Numbered from the stretch's first letter, positions 46,846 to 57,024 are shown. The stretch: 64,000 bases of DNA from Paludibacteraceae bacterium (GCA_017527495.1 JAFXPY010000025.1:35983-99982); one strand, 5' to 3'. A program made the numbers and translations. The notes: generated from the sequence alone by a model not told the origin.

Positions 46846-47160
46846 ATGGAACTACAAATTACAGACAGCAACTTTGCTGAGTTTTTGAATGCCAACAAGC
46901 CTTTAGTTGTTGATTTTTGGGCACCGTGGTGCGGACCTTGCAAAATGATGGGGCCTATCGTTGAACGCCTCGCAATGAAATACGACGGACAAATCAACAT
47001 CGGAAAACTCAATGTTGACGAAAACCCTGACACATGCGACCAATTCGGAATCCGCAATATACCTACTATCATCCTTTTCAAAAACGGTGAGATAGCAGAA
47101 CGTCTTGTTGGCGTTACTCCGGAACCGGAATTGGAAAAACACTTGCAACAACTACTCTAA
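46846..47160 (+). CDS. trxA: Thioredoxin
   Basis: A 104-residue dithiol reductase. The active site WCGPCK has Cys29 and Cys32; cis-Pro IPTIILF follows near 72. The start at 46846 gives normal thioredoxin length; the longer frame begins within the promoter. ThiL follows six bases later. Confidence 0.95.
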   Translation: MELQITDSNFAEFLNANKPLVVDFWAPWCGPCKMMGPIVERLAMKYDGQINIGKLNVDENPDTCDQFGIRNIPTIILFKNGEIAERLVGVTPEPELEKHLQQLL

Positions 47161-47166
47161 GCATAC

Positions 47167-48183
47167 ATGACAGAAATATCTAAGTATGGTGAGTTTGGAC
47201 TAATCAAACACCTCACCAAAGACTTCAAAACCGCCAATGCCTCCACACTGAAAAGCATCGGCGATGATGCGGCTGTGCTCAACTATGGCACTAAACAGAC
47301 TCTCGTCACTACCGACCTATTGCTCGAAGGCATACATTTTGACCTGACCTACACGCCGTTAAAGCACCTTGGCTACAAGGCTGCCGTGGTCAATTTCTCC
47401 GACATCTATGCAATGAATGGTCAGCCAAAGCAAATCATTGTTGGTCTGGGAGTGAGCAAACGCTTTGCCGTGGAGCACTTGGAAGAACTCTACAGTGGCA
47501 TACGCCTTGCTTGCGAGCGTTATGGCGTTGACCTCGTTGGCGGCGATACATCAGCCTCACTAACAGGTCTGACAATAAGCATTACATGCATCGGAGAAGC
47601 CGACGCCGACAAAATAGTCTATCGCAATGGTGCCAAAGAACATAACCTCATCTGCGCCACAGGCAACCTCGGCACTGCCTATCTCGGTCTGCAACTGCTC
47701 GAACAAGAGAAAGAAGCACTCAAAGGCATTACAGATGTCAATCCGGCTTTTGAAGGACGAGAATACCTGCTCGAACGACAACTCAAACCTGAAGCCAGAC
47801 GCGATGTTATTGCCGAACTCAACAAACTCGGCATCAAACCTACCGCCATGATGGATATCTCCGACGGACTGAGTAGCGAACTGCACCATATATGCTCACA
47901 GTCGAATGTCGGCTGCCGCATCTATTCCGACAAGATACCTATCAACTATGAGGCTGCCGTATATGCCGAAGAACTCAACCTCAACATCGTCACCTGCGCC
48001 CTCAACGGAGGCGAAGACTACGAACTGCTCTTCACTTGCGACCTCAAAGACTACGACAAACTGCTGCAAATGAAAGATGTCTATTTCATCGGTGAGATAA
48101 CCAAACCGGAATACGGCATGGTGTTAGTTGGCAGACAATCGGAAGAGATTCAACTTCAAGCCCAAGGCTGGCAATCGCTGTAA
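47167..48183 (+). CDS. thiL: Thiamine-monophosphate kinase
   Basis: Phosphorylates thiamine monophosphate to the diphosphate cofactor. The N-terminal SIGDDAAVLNYG, TTDLLLEGIHFD, and VGGDTSASLTGLTISITCIG bind ATP and magnesium; MMDISDGLSSELHHIC and ALNGGEDYELLFTC complete the fold. 338 residues is typical. Cotranscribed with trxA. Confidence 0.94.
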   Translation: MTEISKYGEFGLIKHLTKDFKTANASTLKSIGDDAAVLNYGTKQTLVTTDLLLEGIHFDLTYTPLKHLGYKAAVVNFSDIYAMNGQPKQIIVGLGVSKRFAVEHLEELYSGIRLACERYGVDLVGGDTSASLTGLTISITCIGEADADKIVYRNGAKEHNLICATGNLGTAYLGLQLLEQEKEALKGITDVNPAFEGREYLLERQLKPEARRDVIAELNKLGIKPTAMMDISDGLSSELHHICSQSNVGCRIYSDKIPINYEAAVYAEELNLNIVTCALNGGEDYELLFTCDLKDYDKLLQMKDVYFIGEITKPEYGMVLVGRQSEEIQLQAQGWQSL

Positions 48184-48195
48184 AGACATTTTTTC

Positions 48196-48275
48196 ATTTA
48201 GACATTTGAGGGTTTGAAAATTTGAAGATTTGAGGATTTGAAAATTTGAAGATTTCAAGATTTGAGGATTTGTTT
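48196..48275 (+). repeat. Octamer tandem repeat (ATTTGARR)
   Basis: Ten consecutive 8-base units beginning ATTTAGAC, ATTTGAGG, GTTTGAAA, ATTTGAAG and so on, mostly ATTTGAAG/ATTTGAGG. No coding function visible. Confidence 0.75.
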
Positions 48276-48278
48276 AAC

Positions 48279-48297
48279 CCTCGGCATTATGCCGAGG
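48279..48297. repeat. Hairpin CCTCGGCA-tta-TGCCGAGG
   Basis: Perfect 8-bp stem with the loop TTA, 15 bases before the lipoprotein start. Similar short-loop hairpins make up the REP-like islands, although the usual flank is missing. Confidence 0.6.
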
Positions 48298-48312
48298 CTC
48301 AACATAAAAAAT

Positions 48313-49104
48313 ATGAAAAAAGCATTATTCCCCGCACTCATTATCGGCACAATAGCTGTAATGACCTGTTGCTCAAAACAAGAGCAAGCACCTAAGACAA
48401 TCAAGAGCCAAAATGAAACAACATCGGTTTGGTACACTCTCGGCGATAGCGTCATCTCCGACACGATGATTACCAACATCGAAGTGGTCAGTTTCGACAA
48501 ACAAGGACTCCCACTAACACGCCAGACAAACAACTACTCAGTAGGTATGGCATCCAACGGAGAATTTTCACGCGGAATAGTAACTACGGCAATAGCCTCA
48601 AAATATGAGACTATAGACGAGCGGACACGGAAAGAAACAAAAAAAGTGGAAATCGGTTTCTATAATCAACCATCGTCACGAGAAGAATTGGTCAGCATAA
48701 TCACATACAATACGGATGGTAATGAGGTGAGAATCGAAGCTTTCGAAGGTGCGTCAACACACGCGATGAGCCTTACCACTAAAGAATGGCTCGACTCAAA
48801 ACGTATGCTCAAAAGCAAGACTACAGACGACTTAGGCATAACAACCGAAACTGTCACCAACCAATGGTCGGACAACAAATTGTCATGCACATCAATCGTC
48901 TATACAAGACAATACGGGATAGAAAAGACAGACACACTGCTCGCACAGTACGACCAATTTGGCAACAATATCAGCGAACTGAGCGACATTGAATACGACG
49001 ACCAAAACAATATCATCAAGAGTTTCTCTCAAAAGCCAAGCTACTATAATACAGACATAACAGAACACACACAGATAAAGCGCAAAATCGACTATTGGGA
49101 ATAG
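48313..49104 (+). CDS. Hypothetical lipoprotein
   Basis: 263 residues. I start at the ATG after the hairpin because it gives a signal peptide and lipobox (MTCCSKQ, Cys near 18). The remainder is beta-strand-rich with repeated patterns such as DTMITNIEVVSFDKQGLPL and EYDDQNNIIKSF, which look like the short repeats of YD-type or wall-associated sheets, but no family is recognised. Probably surface exposed or periplasmic. Confidence 0.65.
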   Translation: MKKALFPALIIGTIAVMTCCSKQEQAPKTIKSQNETTSVWYTLGDSVISDTMITNIEVVSFDKQGLPLTRQTNNYSVGMASNGEFSRGIVTTAIASKYETIDERTRKETKKVEIGFYNQPSSREELVSIITYNTDGNEVRIEAFEGASTHAMSLTTKEWLDSKRMLKSKTTDDLGITTETVTNQWSDNKLSCTSIVYTRQYGIEKTDTLLAQYDQFGNNISELSDIEYDDQNNIIKSFSQKPSYYNTDITEHTQIKRKIDYWE

Positions 49105-49194
49105 GAAGTAAAAAAGAAAACTACAATAGGGCAGCAAAATATGCGCATAATTTACATTTTTTTTGCACATATAGTTAAAAAATAGTCAATTTAT
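49105..49194. other. Intergenic spacer before giant-gene promoter
   Basis: AT-rich, no gene seen. Contains TTTTTTTTGCACAT, possibly a terminator tail for the lipoprotein gene, without a clear stem. Confidence 0.3.
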
Positions 49195-49226
49195 CTTGTG
49201 TAATTTAAAAAAATGTTGTAATTTTG
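49195..49226 (+). promoter_or_regulatory. Promoter for giant T9SS gene
   Basis: CTTG at 49195-49198, 20 bases, TAATTTTG at 49219-49226. Transcription would begin near 49233, leaving a leader of about 310 bases. Confidence 0.72.
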
Positions 49227-49232
49227 CAAGCA

Positions 49233-49544
49233 GATTATTTAGGAATAAGTGTCAAAATTGAATCAAAATGCAACTATTTGATAATCAGAGAATTACCCCC
49301 CCCCCGATTTGCTATTTTCCAGCAAGGTAAGAACTTTAGCATATTGGGTAACTCAAAAGCAATTGAGTTTTCTTCTTGTGCCAATTAATATTATTTAGCG
49401 ATACTATACAATCTTGCCCATTGTGTAGTATCGTGCTGTATATATAACAAAACTATTCTGCAAAACCATTGAAAAACCTACCGAAAGATAGGTTTTTAGT
49501 GTGCGTTTTTGCACTTGAATGGACCCTAAAATTACACAACACTT
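49233..49544 (+). promoter_or_regulatory. Long structured 5' leader with C10 tract
   Basis: No gene. A run of ten C at 49296-49305; hairpin ACTCAA/TTGAGT (49351-49368) with trailing T; a 12-bp hairpin CGATACTATACA (49399-49410) with TGTGTAGTATCG (49422-49433); and a terminator-like hairpin AAAAACCTA/TAGGTTTTT (49472-49497). A small GTGC/GCAC stem follows near the start codon. The layout of repeated stems ending in a U-rich hairpin looks like an attenuator or other leader regulation. Not matched to a known riboswitch. Confidence 0.5.
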
Positions 49545-52500
49545 ATGATAAAAAAACAACTCCTTTCTATAATACTTCTCGTTTCGTCGTTACAACTCTT
49601 TGCATACACATTCAAAGACGGTGATATTATTTCGATATGGTATGTTAATTCGTCGGTAACATATTTTCTTGGTGTTAACGACTATGGAACGGCCATTAGT
49701 TCGAGTGTGTCTTTGGTGAGTGAAAACTTTTTGTGGATTGTTGAAGAAAGCAGTTCACAATTTTATTTCAAGAATTTAGGAACGGACAAATATCTGGCTG
49801 TTACGATAAGCGGCACGACGCCTAAATTGACGATGAGCGATTCGAAAACTACTCTGTTTACATATAGCAGTAGTACAGGTAGATTATCATACAAATACAA
49901 GACCAAGACTTATTATATCAGATATTCCGGTGGTTACACTATGGGAACATCATCGACCGGTAGTAATTTGAATTACAATAATTTTGTTTTAGAAACAGAT
50001 AATGATATTTCTTTCAATAAGCCGACGGATATAGAGTGGGGTTATGGTGAAAGGGGTGCAAAATCAACCTTTTTCAGCATCACCGTTACCAACACTTTGA
50101 AGTACCAGGGGCAGGACAAGAAATCTCAATATGTCGTTTCGTCATCAAGCACTACTGTGTCTGATCCCGAGATACTGCGTATCACATACGGGATAAACTA
50201 TGAGTATGAATCTATATTTAAAGATAACGTGACCATAGTTCAAAGTATCACACCTTCTTCGACTACACAGAATTGGGAAATCAAAGCAAGAACAAACACA
50301 AGTAGTAGTGGAACTGTTGAGGAGTGGGATGGCGAGCCGAAAGAGAATTATTCCGATAGTGTCAAGATCGTCATTAAGGCTAATGAAGTTAGAATAGATT
50401 CAAATACGATAGCGTTGCGTGTGTTGCGTTTTTTCAAAGAACATGTTGATGAGATGAAATTGGAAGTTGTGCCCGGGTCTTACACTTTTGCAGCAACAGA
50501 AGCGTCGGCAAGTTCTGATTATGGTTGGATACAGCAATTTTTTATCAAGCGAAAGATATTTAGCGGGTCCATAATAAGATACGCTGATGGCACTGAATAC
50601 ACAGATAAAACAGAGATAAAAGAATACTATTTGCCTGACGATATCTTGAAATATGAAGTAAATACATGGGAAGATGGAGATGGTGTTATACATACAGATC
50701 GCTACAAAGCATGCGGGTACGAACCAAGCTTGTACAAAGACGAATTAGGAGAAACACCATATACTTGGGCAGAGTGCTCAACAGATATATATGTTGATGA
50801 AGGTTACGAACCTGTAGATGCGCGTTTTCAAGAGACATCAGAAGACGACCGTCAAGATAATTATTTCTTTGTACGACCAACCGGCAACAACACAAGCGGA
50901 GCACCATATTCAGGCATAATACATATCAGACACCAATTGCAATTAAATAATGATAACGAAGTAAAAAGATATCCGAACACGCCATATCCTGCTGCTCCTG
51001 AGTTAGAGTACCCTGCTTGGGTAGGAGAGCCTAATCCTGCCGACTACACAGACGGAACAAGCGACCCTGCGTATATTGAAGCACTTGAAAAATACAATAA
51101 ATATGTAGCCGACACAGCTGCATTTTACGCTGCATGGCGTGTTTACTGGGAAATAATTGAAGGTGACGACTATTATGTAAATGCTTATATCGACATCTCT
51201 CAACTCAACACCGCATCGATGCTTGAAGATCGTTATGTCTCACAGCGTGGTGCTTCAGGACGCGAGATGCAGTTGTCGGGTAGCAAGTATATTCAGAGCG
51301 TACACGAAGCAAAGAGTACGATATATTGTATTCCGGGTGAAAAAGACGGGAGTCGCTTGAAATTGCGCGGAACGAGTTTCTTTGGTTGGATGCGTTGGTT
51401 TGACTACGAAAATAGTTATAGTCTGACCACTAAATACGGTAATTCGCAGTGGCTTACCAAACCAACAGCAACGGCATCGGGTAAGTCGTACGATTTTGTA
51501 AATATAGGTAATGAATTCTCTCTTTTGAGCCGTGGTCAGTACTATGCTTATGGGCATAGTCCTTTCCCCTCGGCTTCACCATCATATAATGTTCCGGTTG
51601 TGCAAACACCTTCACAAACTGTTTTGGACAGTTATGAAGCCGCCGGCAAGCCTCTCTTGCCTATGGATGTGGCTTGCGATGTGAGCAACTACACAGACTT
51701 TAGTTTTACCACATCGGGTGGTGCTCAAGTGATTGAAGGTCCTACGCTGTCGTATAGGCAGATATTTCAGTTGCGCCATGCCGACGAGATGGTGGCAAAG
51801 ATAAATAGTGTTAAGGTGAGCGACCGCACAGGAACAGACGCCGACCCTCACTATGATGACGAAGGCAAGTCGTATCTCGAAGAACATGTCTGCATCGCGC
51901 CTGCCGGTAGATATATCTCACTACCTACTGACTATAAGTACCAATATTACACTCACCTTTCAGAATTGGGCTATATATATAAAGAAGGTAGTTCCTACTA
52001 TCGTGTCGGAAATGGAGGAAGCGAGGTGGCTCAATGGTACAAGAACGGAGCAAAAGCCAATCTCTCAAGCGGTGAGTCTGGCGACGACAAAACCTATGTG
52101 GGTTATGTTAACTCAACGACATGTTTCCTTGTGCTCAATCCGCATGTTATGCCAACGGGCAAGACGATAGACACAGTTGTTTATACCCTTGCCACAAAGA
52201 ATTATAACATAGCGCGTTATGTTATTGTTTATCAACCGATAAGTGTAGTTGGTCCTATTGCAGAAAGTGGTTCTCCGGCAACAGCAATTATCACCGATTA
52301 TGACATTGAAAACCGCTATGAAGTACTCGCTCGCTGTACATTCGACCCACCTATCAACGGCGACGGTAAGACCAAGCCCAACGGCAATGGAGAGGTATAT
52401 ACAGCACCCGGAACTACAGATATAAGGACATACAATATTCCTCTTGCATGGGACGAGTGTTCATACGGATTTGCTTATTCTCGACCTAACATAACAGCAA

Positions 52501-55500
52501 GTAAGACAGCACGCAATACTGCCTCGGCAGATACAGACTTCGGAGAAAAGAACCAGCGCTCGGGTGGTGGTACAGGAGCCGGAATATTCCCCTACTGGGG
52601 TGAGTACATGTTTATCAACAAACTCGTGCCCGACCTCAACGGCGGATATATCATCGGCACAATAGAACAGCGCGGTGGTGCAAAAAATGGATATATGCTC
52701 TATTGCGACGGTACAGAGGAACCGGGACTTGTCGTGTCGCTCAAGGTAACATCAAAACTCTGCGCCGGACAAAAGATGTTCTGCTCGGCATGGATCAACA
52801 ATGTGACCAAAAATTTCTCCTCAAAAGCCGAGTTGCCTAAGTTCCGCTTTGTGGTGGAAGGAAAAATGGCTAATGCCACGACATGGAACGCAGTAACCGA
52901 ATATCTCTCAGGCGACCTTGAGTGGAAAAGCGGTTGGTGTCAAGTAGTGTTCCCTATCGACCTAAAATATGAATACGACGAATATCAAATCAGTATTTAT
53001 AACTTTGCCAACACAAGTAATGGTAATGACTTTGCCATAGATGACATCCGCATTTATGCTACGCCTTTGGCAATCAGCGCTTACCAGACAGCCACTTCAT
53101 GTTCGCCTTCTGATGGCTTCAGCGGATTGGATGTCAAAGCAACAGCGCGTATCGACTACCTCGGACTGATGGACGATAGTTTCTTCGACCACGATATTTT
53201 CTATCAAGTTTTTGACCGCACACTGAATAAATCACTTAATGCTGGCTATCTCGGTGGTAAATCAACTTACGGCAAGTTCCATATCCCCGTCAAGGGCTAT
53301 AAGCATAAGGTTTCCGACCCGACTAACTGCTACAACTCATTGGAAGAGTTTATCAACGCTCACGACGACGACCCTTCGAAGAAATATGGTTATGTGTGGG
53401 AACATATCAAAGACGAGGAACGCTATGTGCTTTATCTCGCCGCCGACATCGACCCTGATGCCACACCGGCATGGAAATCAACCGATGATGTGGTTATATT
53501 CATGGCTACAACACCTTCTGACTTCGGCTATTCTGACTGCTCAATGTCGGCTGCACTGCCTATTCAAGACAAGTTGTTCGTCTATATTAACGACGCACCT
53601 ATAGCACCTACCTATTGTCCAAACTTGAAATACAAACTCGAGATGCATGTCTATGACTATGATGTTGAAGACGCAAGTATTGTCAATGCCGAAGGACGAT
53701 GTCTTAACGATTGGCTCATTATCAGCAGTGACTTCTCCTACACCGAAGACCAGCGCATCGGAAAGGTGAAGACAATGGTAGATGACAAAAGCGTTGACCT
53801 CTTTGCCTACGAGCACTATGGCTATACATACAAGAAAGTGGTTCAAGCCATACTTGATTTGCGTCGCGAACCAACACCGGAAGTGGAAAATAGAAATGCT
53901 CTTGCCACATCAATAACAGAGATATATCCCGAAGACTTCCTCGACCCGAATAGTTGGACTATCATTTCGACACTGATTGAAAATGGTATGCTCATCATCG
54001 GACAGCAATATATCAACGCCTATCTGCCTGAGTCTGGTCTCGACTTTATGGTATTCCCTATCGAAGGTACAGCATTTAACAAGGACAACCATTCGCAGAG
54101 TATGAATATCTGTTTCTCGCCACAACGCGTGGTGATGAACACATGGGAATCGCAACTGAAATTCCATATCGGCAAGAAACCTTACGATGAGTGGAACCTT
54201 GAAGAGCGTATCAACCCGTACAAACACCGCGTATCTAAAGTGCGTTTCACCGACCCGGACATGAAGATTGAACTGCCGTTGCACGACTATAAATATGTTG
54301 ACATAGTAAAAGTAGAACTTGAAGAGTCGAATGATGCCGAGTTTAATCCTGCCACACATTGGTACGGGCTCTCGTCGGACATACGCTATCCTGAAGTATA
54401 TGATGAAGACGGAGACATCATCAAACTTACCAAAGTAACTACACCACCTGCCGGCAAGACACGCTACAACAAATTCAAAGCCGGCAAGCGCTACACCTTC
54501 TGCATCACATGGCAAGACCGTGGCGACACACGAAGGATACACCTACCAAGTACGGAGACAGAGCCGCAACATACAGGTATATTGAACTGCGACCCGGGCT
54601 TCTCGTATGTAACTGTATGTATCGTGCCCGACACTATGGTATGGACACCGGCGCCAAACATCAAAGACTCGTGGTTCAAAGACGAGAACTGGCAAGCAGC
54701 CGACAAGACGACAGGTGCTCCTATCGGACCGGGATTTATTCCTCTGCCTGAAACGCACGTCATCATTGCCAACAACTGGGAGGAACGCTATCCGTCTATT
54801 GATCCTAAATCAGCCGAGGACGAGCCGACAGCCTATGAAATACTCGTACGCGACAGCGCCGTAATTCTCGGACAAGAGTTGCTCACCTACACCAAAGCAT
54901 TCGTAGATATGCCGGTGCCATCTGCGCGATGGACAATCATCTCACCCGCATTGAATGGCGTATATTCGGGCGATATGTACATACCATCGGCAGCCGACAC
55001 CAAGCTCTTCGAGCCGAAAGAACTCGACGACAACCGCTCGGCATACCCATTCTGGCAATCACTCTACGACAGGACAACAGAGCAAGAGCAGCTCAACGAA
55101 TCTCAAAACTTCTATGTCTGGGATTCGCAATGGGGACCATTTGTCAATACTCTCGGTGCTGAATACTACACAGGAACAGGCTACGCCTTATTAGGCTTTG
55201 ACGAGACCGACGAAGAAGACCACCGATTGATCATCAGACTGCCCAAACAAGAAAATCGCTACTACTATTTCTATAACGGCACCGTCGTTCCAAGCAGATA
55301 TGTAGATTTGGAGAGGCCAGACAATTACGGACGCTTTGCTTACGACCCTACACAACCTGTCGTTATAGACAACGAGAACCCTGGCAAACTATTCGTGTTC
55401 GGCAACCCTACTCTCGCTTATATCGACATGCGCAAGTTCCTGCAGACCAACACCAAACTCAAAGCTAATTTCTACTATATGGACAAAGGCTCAATTGGAG

Positions 55501-56396
55501 TATATAGCACAATAGCAGGAACAACGACACAACGCTTCTTGCCCCCGCATAGAGGTGTCATCGTCGAACTTAAAGGAACAGAGCCTGAAGCAATCACACT
55601 GCAACTGACACTCAACAGCACAATGCTTGCCAAGACAATTGACAACCCCGACAAGATACTGCACGCACCACAATACAGAGAAAACAGCAATAACATCATC
55701 AAACTCCTGAACATCACAGCAACAAACGGAAGTAACCAATCGACAGCAGTATTAGGCGAGACATCATTCTCTTCAAACGAATACGACGATGACGACGCCA
55801 AACTGCTCACATCAGGCGTTCATGCATTCAGAGGCGATGTGCTCACTACATCAATCAACCTCTTCACCATTTGCCAAAACGAAGCATTATCTATCGACTT
55901 GAGAAAAGACTTTGTCACAGTGCCTCTCGGACTTATATTCCCCGACCCTAACGACAGACAAGAGACAACAACACTCAACTTCAGCTTCAACGAAGAGTGG
56001 AACGACACACTATTCTTGTACGACAAAAAAACAGATGCATACACCGAGATACTCAACGGATTAGAACTTGAGATAGAGACACCAAACAACGATGAGCTGC
56101 GCTACTACATAGTGAAACACGAAAAAGAAGATGTCATCACCTCTACACAACACAACCAAGGCACAGAGCAACAGACAGAACCAACAATAGACTTCATCAC
56201 CTTGCAAAAAGGACAACTCACCATTGTAGGGTCAGAAAAGGTTGACCAACTGCGCATCTACGACCTCACCGGACGACTGATCAGACAACAAAATATTGAC
56301 GACGCTATTGCCACAATACACCTGCCGCAAGGAGTTTATATAGCTACAGCGCAAATGGGCAATATAGCAAAGACACAAAACATAATCATAAAATAA
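49545..56396 (+). CDS. Giant secreted protein with T9SS C-terminal domain
   Basis: 2283 residues. Signal peptide 1-20. Residues about 21-155 are a beta-trefoil-like, ricin-type repeat module (TFKDGDIISIWYVNSS, KNLGTDKYLAVTISGT). The middle is a long Tyr/Asp/Ser-rich beta region with a Pro/Tyr-rich linker near 480-530. A jelly-roll carbohydrate- or ligand-binding-like domain ends near 1175 in NDFAIDDIRIYA. The C-terminus LQKGQLTIVGSEKVDQLRIY then DLTGRLIRQQ is a type A T9SS sorting domain, so it should be delivered to the cell surface. It likely acts as an adhesin or binding scaffold; enzymatic motifs were not seen. The small gene after it is probably in the same transcript. Confidence 0.8.
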   Translation: MIKKQLLSIILLVSSLQLFAYTFKDGDIISIWYVNSSVTYFLGVNDYGTAISSSVSLVSENFLWIVEESSSQFYFKNLGTDKYLAVTISGTTPKLTMSDSKTTLFTYSSSTGRLSYKYKTKTYYIRYSGGYTMGTSSTGSNLNYNNFVLETDNDISFNKPTDIEWGYGERGAKSTFFSITVTNTLKYQGQDKKSQYVVSSSSTTVSDPEILRITYGINYEYESIFKDNVTIVQSITPSSTTQNWEIKARTNTSSSGTVEEWDGEPKENYSDSVKIVIKANEVRIDSNTIALRVLRFFKEHVDEMKLEVVPGSYTFAATEASASSDYGWIQQFFIKRKIFSGSIIRYADGTEYTDKTEIKEYYLPDDILKYEVNTWEDGDGVIHTDRYKACGYEPSLYKDELGETPYTWAECSTDIYVDEGYEPVDARFQETSEDDRQDNYFFVRPTGNNTSGAPYSGIIHIRHQLQLNNDNEVKRYPNTPYPAAPELEYPAWVGEPNPADYTDGTSDPAYIEALEKYNKYVADTAAFYAAWRVYWEIIEGDDYYVNAYIDISQLNTASMLEDRYVSQRGASGREMQLSGSKYIQSVHEAKSTIYCIPGEKDGSRLKLRGTSFFGWMRWFDYENSYSLTTKYGNSQWLTKPTATASGKSYDFVNIGNEFSLLSRGQYYAYGHSPFPSASPSYNVPVVQTPSQTVLDSYEAAGKPLLPMDVACDVSNYTDFSFTTSGGAQVIEGPTLSYRQIFQLRHADEMVAKINSVKVSDRTGTDADPHYDDEGKSYLEEHVCIAPAGRYISLPTDYKYQYYTHLSELGYIYKEGSSYYRVGNGGSEVAQWYKNGAKANLSSGESGDDKTYVGYVNSTTCFLVLNPHVMPTGKTIDTVVYTLATKNYNIARYVIVYQPISVVGPIAESGSPATAIITDYDIENRYEVLARCTFDPPINGDGKTKPNGNGEVYTAPGTTDIRTYNIPLAWDECSYGFAYSRPNITASKTARNTASADTDFGEKNQRSGGGTGAGIFPYWGEYMFINKLVPDLNGGYIIGTIEQRGGAKNGYMLYCDGTEEPGLVVSLKVTSKLCAGQKMFCSAWINNVTKNFSSKAELPKFRFVVEGKMANATTWNAVTEYLSGDLEWKSGWCQVVFPIDLKYEYDEYQISIYNFANTSNGNDFAIDDIRIYATPLAISAYQTATSCSPSDGFSGLDVKATARIDYLGLMDDSFFDHDIFYQVFDRTLNKSLNAGYLGGKSTYGKFHIPVKGYKHKVSDPTNCYNSLEEFINAHDDDPSKKYGYVWEHIKDEERYVLYLAADIDPDATPAWKSTDDVVIFMATTPSDFGYSDCSMSAALPIQDKLFVYINDAPIAPTYCPNLKYKLEMHVYDYDVEDASIVNAEGRCLNDWLIISSDFSYTEDQRIGKVKTMVDDKSVDLFAYEHYGYTYKKVVQAILDLRREPTPEVENRNALATSITEIYPEDFLDPNSWTIISTLIENGMLIIGQQYINAYLPESGLDFMVFPIEGTAFNKDNHSQSMNICFSPQRVVMNTWESQLKFHIGKKPYDEWNLEERINPYKHRVSKVRFTDPDMKIELPLHDYKYVDIVKVELEESNDAEFNPATHWYGLSSDIRYPEVYDEDGDIIKLTKVTTPPAGKTRYNKFKAGKRYTFCITWQDRGDTRRIHLPSTETEPQHTGILNCDPGFSYVTVCIVPDTMVWTPAPNIKDSWFKDENWQAADKTTGAPIGPGFIPLPETHVIIANNWEERYPSIDPKSAEDEPTAYEILVRDSAVILGQELLTYTKAFVDMPVPSARWTIISPALNGVYSGDMYIPSAADTKLFEPKELDDNRSAYPFWQSLYDRTTEQEQLNESQNFYVWDSQWGPFVNTLGAEYYTGTGYALLGFDETDEEDHRLIIRLPKQENRYYYFYNGTVVPSRYVDLERPDNYGRFAYDPTQPVVIDNENPGKLFVFGNPTLAYIDMRKFLQTNTKLKANFYYMDKGSIGVYSTIAGTTTQRFLPPHRGVIVELKGTEPEAITLQLTLNSTMLAKTIDNPDKILHAPQYRENSNNIIKLLNITATNGSNQSTAVLGETSFSSNEYDDDDAKLLTSGVHAFRGDVLTTSINLFTICQNEALSIDLRKDFVTVPLGLIFPDPNDRQETTTLNFSFNEEWNDTLFLYDKKTDAYTEILNGLELEIETPNNDELRYYIVKHEKEDVITSTQHNQGTEQQTEPTIDFITLQKGQLTIVGSEKVDQLRIYDLTGRLIRQQNIDDAIATIHLPQGVYIATAQMGNIAKTQNIIIK

Positions 56397-56410
56397 CACA
56401 ACAACATAAT

Positions 56411-56965
56411 ATGCTGAAGATTCTACAATATATAACCCTTATTTTGCTTTTGCTTGCACTATCATTGCAAGCAAAAGCAAACACGCAGCAAGCCTTCCAA
56501 AGCAGTACGTCGTTGTACCTACAAAACAAACCGCATACACACCCCATTCCACAACATCGCAACACGAACGACATAAACACCGCGACATACAAGACTAATT
56601 CAAATAAAGCACCATTGTACATAAGTTCAGAACAAGTAACACACTCAGTTGGCAACATAACCAATGCGACAAAGACTATTCTGAATTACAACACTACCGC
56701 CAACACCAACACTCACCGGTATAACATAACTAAATACGCCATCCGCACAACAACGCCGACGGAGATAACACGACTGAACATAACTTCCCTCACCACAACA
56801 CAAACAGCAACAGAAAACTATGAAGGCCCCGAGCGTATAAGCAGACCGGACGACAGTCAGATAGGTTATCTTGACAACATACCATTAGGCGACTGCCCAT
56901 GGTATCTATTGTTGATATTCCCTATCGCAACAATAATAATTAAAAGAAGAAAAATAACCTTATAA
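56411..56965 (+). CDS. Secreted protein with PLGD/TM/basic C-terminal signal
   Basis: 184 residues. Signal peptide about 1-24 (ITLILLLLALSLQAKA). The middle is Asn/Thr-rich with many potential O-linked sites. The end is tripartite: LDNIPLGDCPW, a hydrophobic helix YLLLIFPIATIII and a positive tail KRRKITL. This layout looks like sorting signals (LPxTG, PEP-CTERM) and I have seen PxGD variants in Bacteroidetes from memory. Starts 14 bases after the giant gene and is closed by a strong terminator. No function assigned. Confidence 0.65.
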   Translation: MLKILQYITLILLLLALSLQAKANTQQAFQSSTSLYLQNKPHTHPIPQHRNTNDINTATYKTNSNKAPLYISSEQVTHSVGNITNATKTILNYNTTANTNTHRYNITKYAIRTTTPTEITRLNITSLTTTQTATENYEGPERISRPDDSQIGYLDNIPLGDCPWYLLLIFPIATIIIKRRKITL

Positions 56966-56986
56966 AAATACCACAATATATATTCG

Positions 56987-57024
56987 AATATTGTCAAGCC
57001 AAAATGACTTGACAATATTTTTAT
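56987..57024 (+). terminator. Terminator of giant-gene operon
   Basis: AATATTGTCAAG (56987-56998) and CTTGACAATATT (57008-57019) form a perfect 12-bp stem followed by TTTATT. Confidence 0.85.
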
